Shown: piece by piece, positions 58,402-64,000 of the stretch
Position numbering within the stretch: position 1 is the first letter of the stretch
How the letters are laid out: each line of letters starts with the position of its first letter
DNA from: an uncultured Alistipes sp.
GTDB taxonomy: Bacteria; Bacteroidota; Bacteroidia; Bacteroidales; Rikenellaceae
Direction of reading: 5' to 3'
Assembly (NCBI GenBank): GCA_900768015.1
Contig: CAAGBI010000062.1
Location: forward strand, 62,001-126,000
DNA length: 64,000 nt
Made by a program: the position numbers and the translations under genes
The notes under the pieces: generated by a model
The model's input: the letters and a program-made list of their open reading frames with translations, nothing else
The model's database searches: none
Told to the model about the DNA's origin: nothing

Positions 58402-60963
58402 ATGAATTTTTTTGGTGATAACATAGAGCGTTACTCGCTCAAATGGTGGATAGATAAGGCCTTGCCCTGGGTCGTGGGCATCGCTATCTTCTGGGCTGTG
58501 AGTGCCGCGCTCTTTGCCCCTCAGTTCGAGGGTAAGTCGCTGGGTCAGGGCGATATAGCGCAGTATGCAGGTATGTCGGCAGACATCCGCAACCACCGCG
58601 AGGCTACGGGCGAAGACCCCCAGTGGACGGGAGGTATGTTCTCGGGTATGCCCGCCTACCTTATTGATGTGGAGTATCCCACGCAGAGCGTCAAGCAGGG
58701 GGCAAGTGGCGTAGCCAAACTCTTTGGCGACCCCATGAACATGATACTCTTCGCCATGATTTTTATGATGGTGGCGGTCGTTCTCATGGGCGTAAACCCC
58801 TGGATAGGTATCATCGCGGGCTTGGCATACGGTCTCTCGACCTACTTCTTCCTCATCATCGACGCGGGACACATCACTAAGATGTGGGCATTAGTCTATG
58901 CGCCACCCTTGGTGGGTGCCGTGTGGTACGCCCTGCGCAAGAATATGTGGGTCGGCTCGGCTCTCGCAGCGTTGTTCGGCTCGCTGGAGCTCGGTGCAAA
59001 CCACCCGCAGATAACCTACTACTTCCTCTTTGCATGTATCGCGCTGTGGATTAGCGAGTTCGTGTGCTCGATTATTGCCAAGCGCCTCAAAAAATATCTG
59101 CTTGCAACGGCTATGTTGGCCGTAGCGGCGTTGTTGGCCGTAGGCTCAAACTTCGCCCCATTGTACTACACCCTCGAGCATAAGGATGCCACCTCGCGTG
59201 GTGGCTCGGAGGTGGTGGACGAGGAGGCTGCGCGCCAGCAGAAGATTCAGTACAACACCATGTGGAGCTACGGCAAGGCCGAGAGCTTTAATATGCTTGT
59301 TCCCAACTACATGGGTTCAAGTTCGATGGATGTAGACCCCCGCGTCGAGGAGTATTTCGCAAGCGAGGCTACGCAGGATGCGCTCTTTATGGCGGCTGTG
59401 GATGATGCGGTGGCCATGTATCAGCAGTACGACCCCACCATCACATACGACGACATCATCTACTACCTCGAGCACGACGACCAGCTCTATGGCGATGTCA
59501 TGTGGCTCTACCAGAATAGGGCGAACGAGGCCTTTGCCGCCTCTACGAACTATTGGGGCACGCAGCCCTTCACCGCAGGCCCTACCTACCTCGGTGCCGT
59601 GGTCATCTTCCTTGCCATCGTGGGCATCATCCTTGCTCCCCACCGCTACCGCTGGTGGCTTGTTGCCGTGAGCCTCTTTGCGCTACTCTTGGCGTGGGGT
59701 AGCAACGCTATGGGCTTCTACGAGGCTATGTACGACCTACTCCCCGCCTACGATAACTTCCGCACCGTGTCTATGGCGCTCGTAGTTGTGGAGTGGAGCG
59801 TGCCACTCTTTGCCGCAATCGCTTTGTGGCGTCTGCTTAGTGGCGAGGTGTCGGCGAAGATGAAGTATATCGCCCTCGGTGTTTCGGGAGGCGTTGTGGT
59901 GCTTATGGTTATCCTTATGGCCCTTGTTGCCGACTACGGCATGTCAACCTTTGCCGAGACCTTGGGAGGTGGCTACTGGGCGGAGCAGTTGAGACTTATT
60001 GTTGAGGATGTGCGCCGCGATGCCTTCACATCGGATGCTCTGCGCTCGCTCGCCTATGTCGCTGTCACTGCGGCGGTTATCGTAGCATACATCGTGCTTG
60101 AAAAGCGTTTTAGCAGCAGAAAAGCAGTTATCTCCCTCGCTATGTTGGGCGTTGTTGGTGCGATTGTCGTTGCCGACCTCGGAGGAGTTGACAGCCGCTA
60201 TATGGGCGACGAGAAGTGGAGCAATAGCGCACCCACGGAGGTTGTGCCCACAAAGGCCGATAACGATATTTTGAGAGATAAGGAGCTCGGCTTCCGCGTC
60301 TATGATGCTGATAGCCGTGGCAGTGCCCGTGCTGCAAACTTCCACCGCTCGGTGGATGGCTACCATGGCGCTAAGTTGCAGCGCTATGACGATATTTTGA
60401 ACCGCTATATCTACGCCCAGAATACCGAGGTGCTGGCTATGCTTAACACTAAGTATATCATCTCGGGCGGCACAGCACACGAGACCTATTCGTTTGGCCC
60501 AGCATGGTTTGTTGGTGGTGTGGAGCGTGTCGCAACCCCCGCCGAGGAGCTTGGGTCTTTGGCAAATGTAGACCTCGCAACTACGGCTGTTGTGAACGAG
60601 GAGGTCGAGGGTGTTGAGGAATACTACGACGCTTCGGGCGATGTGGAGTTGGTGGAGTATGCTCCCAACTACCTCAAATATGAGTATTCGGCCCCTGCAG
60701 AGGCGTTGTGCGTATTCTCGGAGATATACTACCCCAATGGCTGGACGGCCTATGTCGATGGCAAGGAGGCGGACTACTTCGCGGTTAACTACATCCTCCG
60801 CGGCATGGTTCTCCCCGAGGGTGAGCACACCGTAGAGTGGCGCTTCAGGGCTCCGAATTGGACTATGGCAACCACGATTACGGGCATCGCCTCATGGCTT
60901 ATTATCCTATCGTTGGTGGCGCTCATAACGCTAAGTATCATCAGATTAGTAAGAAAGAAGTAG
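58402..60963 (+). CDS. YfhO family large membrane protein
   Basis: The ATG at 58402 gives 853 residues; an upstream TTG in frame falls before the promoter. About twelve membrane helices (ALPWVVGIAIFWAVSAALF, MILFAMIFMMVAVVLMG, WIGIIAGLAYGLSTYFFLI and others), a large external segment near 300-400, and a C-terminal soluble domain (VFSEIYYPNGWTAYVDGKEA) before the last helix. YfhO proteins are GT-C-like; in Bacillus and Listeria relatives glycosylate lipoteichoic acid, and the Bacteroidota ones are uncharacterised. First gene of a run into ftsX, 20 bases apart. Confidence 0.85.
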   Translation: MNFFGDNIERYSLKWWIDKALPWVVGIAIFWAVSAALFAPQFEGKSLGQGDIAQYAGMSADIRNHREATGEDPQWTGGMFSGMPAYLIDVEYPTQSVKQGASGVAKLFGDPMNMILFAMIFMMVAVVLMGVNPWIGIIAGLAYGLSTYFFLIIDAGHITKMWALVYAPPLVGAVWYALRKNMWVGSALAALFGSLELGANHPQITYYFLFACIALWISEFVCSIIAKRLKKYLLATAMLAVAALLAVGSNFAPLYYTLEHKDATSRGGSEVVDEEAARQQKIQYNTMWSYGKAESFNMLVPNYMGSSSMDVDPRVEEYFASEATQDALFMAAVDDAVAMYQQYDPTITYDDIIYYLEHDDQLYGDVMWLYQNRANEAFAASTNYWGTQPFTAGPTYLGAVVIFLAIVGIILAPHRYRWWLVAVSLFALLLAWGSNAMGFYEAMYDLLPAYDNFRTVSMALVVVEWSVPLFAAIALWRLLSGEVSAKMKYIALGVSGGVVVLMVILMALVADYGMSTFAETLGGGYWAEQLRLIVEDVRRDAFTSDALRSLAYVAVTAAVIVAYIVLEKRFSSRKAVISLAMLGVVGAIVVADLGGVDSRYMGDEKWSNSAPTEVVPTKADNDILRDKELGFRVYDADSRGSARAANFHRSVDGYHGAKLQRYDDILNRYIYAQNTEVLAMLNTKYIISGGTAHETYSFGPAWFVGGVERVATPAEELGSLANVDLATTAVVNEEVEGVEEYYDASGDVELVEYAPNYLKYEYSAPAEALCVFSEIYYPNGWTAYVDGKEADYFAVNYILRGMVLPEGEHTVEWRFRAPNWTMATTITGIASWLIILSLVALITLSIIRLVRKK

Positions 60964-60983
60964 AATAAAAGTTATATAGATTT

Positions 60984-61874
60984 ATGACAGAGGGAAGAGA
61001 TAAGCGTTTGAGCCGCAAGGTGCGCCGCTCATACACCATATCGACCATCAGCATCGCCTTGGTGTTGTTCATGCTTGGCGTTGTTAGCTATGTCACCTTC
61101 ACGGCGCTCTCCGCAGCCCGAGACCTTGCGACGGGTGTCGTGGTGTCGGTGGAGGTTGCCGACGACCTCTCGGAGGAGCAGAGCGCCGCTATAGAGGAGG
61201 CTATCAAGGCTACGGCTATGTGTAGTGATGTGTGCTATATGTCCAAGGATGAGAAGTTTGCGGATGAGGCCTTCCGCGAGCAGTTTGAGGTAGACCTCGA
61301 CCTGTTGCTTGGCGAGAACCCACTGCGCAATAGCTATGAGGTTACGCTCGGCAAGGAGTATGCCGATAGGGCCTCTGTTGGTAGCTTCATCGCTGCGGTT
61401 GAGGGCGTTGAGGGTGTGGAGTATATCGCTGTGCCACCCGTGGATGTGGTTGAGAATATGCACGATACGCTCTCGTATGTTGCCGTAGGCCTCTTGACTT
61501 TCCTCGCCGTGTTGCTCGTCATCTCGTTGCTCTTGTTGAACAACACCATCCGCCTGGCTATCTACTCGAAGCGCTACCTTATCAACACCATGAAGCTCGT
61601 GGGTGCTACGAAGTGGTATATCATGCGCCCATTGTTGGCCAGCGCCTTGAAGCAGGGTATCATCGCGGGCCTCGTCGCTGCGGTCATGGTCGTGGGCGTT
61701 GTCTATGGTGTCAACAGCTTCACCCCCGAGGGCTTGACTATGCTCAACTACACCGAGGTGGGTATCATAGCTGGATCTTTGTTGGTTGTGGGCGTTGTCA
61801 TCACCACACTCTTTAGCGCCTTCGCGGTCAACAAGTTCGTGAATATGAAGTCGAATAAAATTTACTTATACTAA
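60984..61874 (+). CDS. ftsX: Cell division ABC transporter permease FtsX
   Basis: This 296-residue protein has the FtsX layout: a basic N-terminus (RDKRLSRKVRRSY), helix 1, a periplasmic domain of about 120 residues (VSVEVADDLSEEQSAAIEEA onward), then three helices (SYVAVGLLTFLAVLLVISLL, ALKQGIIAGLVAAVMVVGVV, VGIIAGSLLVVGVVITTLFS). With FtsE it regulates wall hydrolases at the septum; ftsE is not in the window. It ends one base before the DUF3098 gene. Confidence 0.93.
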   Translation: MTEGRDKRLSRKVRRSYTISTISIALVLFMLGVVSYVTFTALSAARDLATGVVVSVEVADDLSEEQSAAIEEAIKATAMCSDVCYMSKDEKFADEAFREQFEVDLDLLLGENPLRNSYEVTLGKEYADRASVGSFIAAVEGVEGVEYIAVPPVDVVENMHDTLSYVAVGLLTFLAVLLVISLLLLNNTIRLAIYSKRYLINTMKLVGATKWYIMRPLLASALKQGIIAGLVAAVMVVGVVYGVNSFTPEGLTMLNYTEVGIIAGSLLVVGVVITTLFSAFAVNKFVNMKSNKIYLY

Positions 61875-61875
61875 T

Positions 61876-62142
61876 ATGACTGAAAATAAGCAGGACGATC
61901 AGAAGATGCCTATGCCCTTTGGTGCTAAGAACTATGCCCTTATGGGTGCTGGTTTGCTGGTTGTTGTCGTGGGATTTATACTTATGTCGGGTGGTGGCGA
62001 CCACACCGTTACGGAGTTCGATGAGTCGATATACTCCGTGCGTCGCATCACTATTGCCCCCATCATGGTGCTCTTGGGCTTCGTGACCGTAGCTCTGGGT
62101 ATCATGATACGCTTCAAACGAAATAACGGCGAGGAGAAGTAG
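61876..62142 (+). CDS. DUF3098 small membrane protein
   Basis: This 88-residue protein has two membrane helices (YALMGAGLLVVVVGFILMSG and IAPIMVLLGFVTVALGIMIRF) joined by a short loop (TVTEFDESIYSVRR), matching DUF3098. The ftsX-DUF3098-uppP-truB-queA order is common in Bacteroidota, suggesting a link to division or wall lipid recycling; the function is unknown. It is one base from ftsX and five from uppP. Confidence 0.88.
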   Translation: MTENKQDDQKMPMPFGAKNYALMGAGLLVVVVGFILMSGGGDHTVTEFDESIYSVRRITIAPIMVLLGFVTVALGIMIRFKRNNGEEK

Positions 62143-62147
62143 GGTGT

Positions 62148-62942
62148 ATGGAGGTTTTTGAGTCGATAATATTGGGTGCTGTGCAGGGACTTACGGAGTT
62201 TCTGCCCGTGTCGAGTAGTGGCCACTTGCAGCTGGCTAAGGAGCTCCTCGGTGTTGAATTAGAGGAAAATCTCGCCTTCGATGTTGTGCTCCATGCCGCT
62301 ACGGTGTTGAGCACTATCGTTGTGCTATGGCGCGAGATTGTGGGCGTGTTGCGAGGCCTCTTCACCCGCGGCATGAACGAGGAGAAGGCCTATATCGTGA
62401 AGCTTATAATCTCGATGATACCTATCGGCATTGTGGGCTTTACGCTTAAGGACCAGATAGATGCGGTGCTCGCCTCGGACTACATTATGGTCGTTGTGGG
62501 TGCTATGCTCTTGGTTACGGCTACGCTATTGGCCTTTGCCTACTACGCCAAGCCCCGACAGAAGGAGAGCCTATCCTATCGCGATGCCTTTATAATCGGT
62601 GTGTCGCAGGCCGTAGCCGCAACGCCAGGTCTTTCGCGCTCGGGCACTACGATTGCTACGGGTCTGCTCTTGGGTAACCGCAAGGAGGTTGTTGCAACCT
62701 TCTCGTTCCTTATGGTCTTGGCACCTATCATGGGTGAGACGCTGCTGCATATCGTCGACGATGGCTTTGCCATTGCGGGCATCTCCACTGCGGCACTTGC
62801 TGCGGGTTTTATCGCCGCCTTCGTTGTGGGATGCCTCGCGTGCCGCTTTATGATAGACATCGTTAAGCGTGGCAAGCTCGTTTGGTTTGCCCTCTACTGC
62901 GCTATTGTTGGCGTGGTGGCTATTGGTTCGTATATATTCTAA
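62148..62942 (+). CDS. uppP: Undecaprenyl-diphosphate phosphatase UppP (BacA)
   Basis: This 264-residue protein has the BacA motifs AVQGLTEFLPVSSSGHL and VSQAVAATPGLSRSGTTIATG in multiple helices. It dephosphorylates undecaprenyl diphosphate to recycle the wall lipid carrier and can give bacitracin tolerance. Coupled to the DUF3098 gene. Confidence 0.96.
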   Translation: MEVFESIILGAVQGLTEFLPVSSSGHLQLAKELLGVELEENLAFDVVLHAATVLSTIVVLWREIVGVLRGLFTRGMNEEKAYIVKLIISMIPIGIVGFTLKDQIDAVLASDYIMVVVGAMLLVTATLLAFAYYAKPRQKESLSYRDAFIIGVSQAVAATPGLSRSGTTIATGLLLGNRKEVVATFSFLMVLAPIMGETLLHIVDDGFAIAGISTAALAAGFIAAFVVGCLACRFMIDIVKRGKLVWFALYCAIVGVVAIGSYIF

Positions 62943-62960
62943 TAATATAAAGATAAGTAA

Positions 62961-63674
62961 ATGGAGGAGTTTACATTACGCGGGGTTGAGTTCCCTGAGG
63001 GCTATGTCGCAGTTATTGACAAGCCCTATGAGTGGACAAGTGCCGATGTTGTGCGCAAGATAAAGTTCCAGTTGCGCAAGTGCGGCTACCCCAAGATTAA
63101 GATAGGCCATGCTGGCACGCTCGACCCCTTGGCTACGGGTATCTTGCTCGTGTGTATAGGTCGTGCTACGAAGCAGGTCGAAGCGCTTCAGTCCGAGGAG
63201 AAGGAGTATGTTGCGGAGCTTATGCTCGGTGCGACAACCCCCAGTGGCGATATGGAGCACGAGGTGGACCAGACCTACCCCACGGAGCATATCACGCGCG
63301 AGATGGTCGAGGAGGCGCTCAAGGGCCTCACGGGTGAGCGCGAGCAGCTGCCCCCGCTATATTCGGCGAAGAAGGTGCAGGGTGTGCGTGCCTATGAGTT
63401 TGCACGCGCTGGCGAGGAGGTGGAGCTTAAGAAGGCGCTTATCAACATCTACGAGATGGAACTTGTGGAGTGGGATATGCCCCGCATCAAGATTCGTGTG
63501 CGCTGCAGCAAGGGTACATACATTCGCTCGTTGGCCTTCGAAATTGGCGAGGCAGTGCAGAGTGGTGCCTACCTAACCTCATTGCGTCGCACGCGCAGTG
63601 GTGGCTACACCGTCGAAAAGTCACATACGCTCGACGATTTTATGGAAAAGTTGCGTGAGTGTGAAACAAAATAG
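62961..63674 (+). CDS. truB: tRNA pseudouridine-55 synthase TruB
   Basis: This 237-residue protein has DKPYEWTSADVVRKIK, GHAGTLDPLATGILLVCIG with the catalytic Asp, and RVRCSKGTYIRSLAFEIGE. It makes pseudouridine 55 in the T loop of tRNAs. The C-terminal PUA domain is absent or very short, as in the short TruB forms of this phylum. It is 18 bases after uppP. Confidence 0.95.
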   Translation: MEEFTLRGVEFPEGYVAVIDKPYEWTSADVVRKIKFQLRKCGYPKIKIGHAGTLDPLATGILLVCIGRATKQVEALQSEEKEYVAELMLGATTPSGDMEHEVDQTYPTEHITREMVEEALKGLTGEREQLPPLYSAKKVQGVRAYEFARAGEEVELKKALINIYEMELVEWDMPRIKIRVRCSKGTYIRSLAFEIGEAVQSGAYLTSLRRTRSGGYTVEKSHTLDDFMEKLRECETK

Positions 63675-63724
63675 AAGTTTTTGCGTATATAGCTTGATTG
63701 TTACACGCTTTTTTTGAAAGAGAT

Positions 63725-64000
63725 ATGAAGTTATCGCAGTATGGTTTCGACTTTTCGCAGGATATGATTGCACAGTATCCTACGACAAATCGTGACGATG
63801 CGCGCCTAATGGTGTTGCATCGCTCGACAGGCGAGATTGAACATCGCACATTCAAGGATATTATAGAGTATTTCGACGAGAAGGATATGTTTGTGTTTAA
63901 CAACACAAAGGTGTTCCCTGCTCGTCTACAGGGTTGCAAGGAGAAGACTGGTGCCGACATCGAGATCTTCTTGCTCCGCGAGCTCAACCGCGAGTTGCGC
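63725..64000 (+). CDS. queA: QueA tRNA ribosyltransferase-isomerase, N-terminal part (runs off window)
   Basis: Starting at the ATG at 63725, 92 residues are visible and the frame is open to the edge. MKLSQYGFDFSQDMIAQYP, then RDDARLMVLHRSTGEIEH, and VFNNTKVFPARLQG are QueA family motifs. The enzyme transfers the ribosyl part of SAM to preQ1 in tRNA to make epoxyqueuosine. It follows truB by 50 bases. Confidence 0.94.
   Translation, partial: MKLSQYGFDFSQDMIAQYPTTNRDDARLMVLHRSTGEIEHRTFKDIIEYFDEKDMFVFNNTKVFPARLQGCKEKTGADIEIFLLRELNRELR

Noticed and set aside
1..64000. tRNA, rRNA, tmRNA, integrase or transposase genes
   Set aside because: None seen in the intergenic DNA or among the open frames; tRNA recognition by eye is limited.

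Overview
The window looks like chromosomal DNA of a Bacteroidales bacterium, most likely an Alistipes-like member of the Rikenellaceae. The evidence is the Bacteroidota-type promoters (TAnnTTTG, sometimes with TTTG 20 bases upstream), the gldH, GH92/GH97, DUF3098 and ExbB-x-ExbD-ExbD gene sets, and core genes that are GC-moderate with AT-rich spacers. The genus is inference. No rRNA, tRNA, phage, insertion sequence or CRISPR array was found.

Layout. 0-0.8 kb: end of a radical SAM/SPASM protein. 0.85-4.9 kb: an AT-rich accessory islet with a WG-repeat protein whose C-terminus is a near copy of the TonB C-terminal domain encoded at 37 kb, followed by an SH3-domain lipoprotein. 5-9 kb: RidA, a META lipoprotein, and an envelope operon (aspartic protease, TlpA-like thioredoxin, small beta-barrel). 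8.95-10.07 kb: a 1.1 kb non-coding stretch with a 50-bp tandem hairpin repeat, a REP-like cluster and a probable small RNA gene. 10-16 kb: rmuC, rlmD, trmB, gldH and ricT. 16-21.4 kb: an outer-membrane barrel and the ExbB/x/ExbD/ExbD motor operon. 21.6-28.8 kb: asparaginase, TatD, DprA, ComF, PriA, YitT. 29-36.5 kb: two GH92 and one GH97 glycosidases behind rlmN. 36.7-39.5 kb: tonB, hflX, upp.

39.7-48.6 kb is a fermentation block. Rightward lie iorA, iorB, an aminotransferase and an acyl-CoA:acetate-type CoA transferase. Converging on them are etfB, etfA and an acyl-CoA dehydrogenase. Together they could convert aromatic or other amino acids to 2-oxoacids, acyl-CoA and free acids. 48.7-50.6 kb: a glycosyltransferase and a second probable small RNA with a consensus promoter and terminator, beside another REP-like cluster. 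50.6-55.4 kb: yebC, ileS and a DksA-like protein. 55.4-55.9 kb: tandem inverted-repeat units. 55.9-58.3 kb: a sugar MFS transporter and a polyprenyl synthase. 58.4-64 kb: yfhO-like, ftsX, DUF3098, uppP, truB and the start of queA.

The most unusual items are the two candidate small RNAs, the WG/TonB chimera, an 81-bp intergenic repeat present in two copies whose differences preserve base pairing, and two tandem 130-bp units with matching ends and different internal hairpins.
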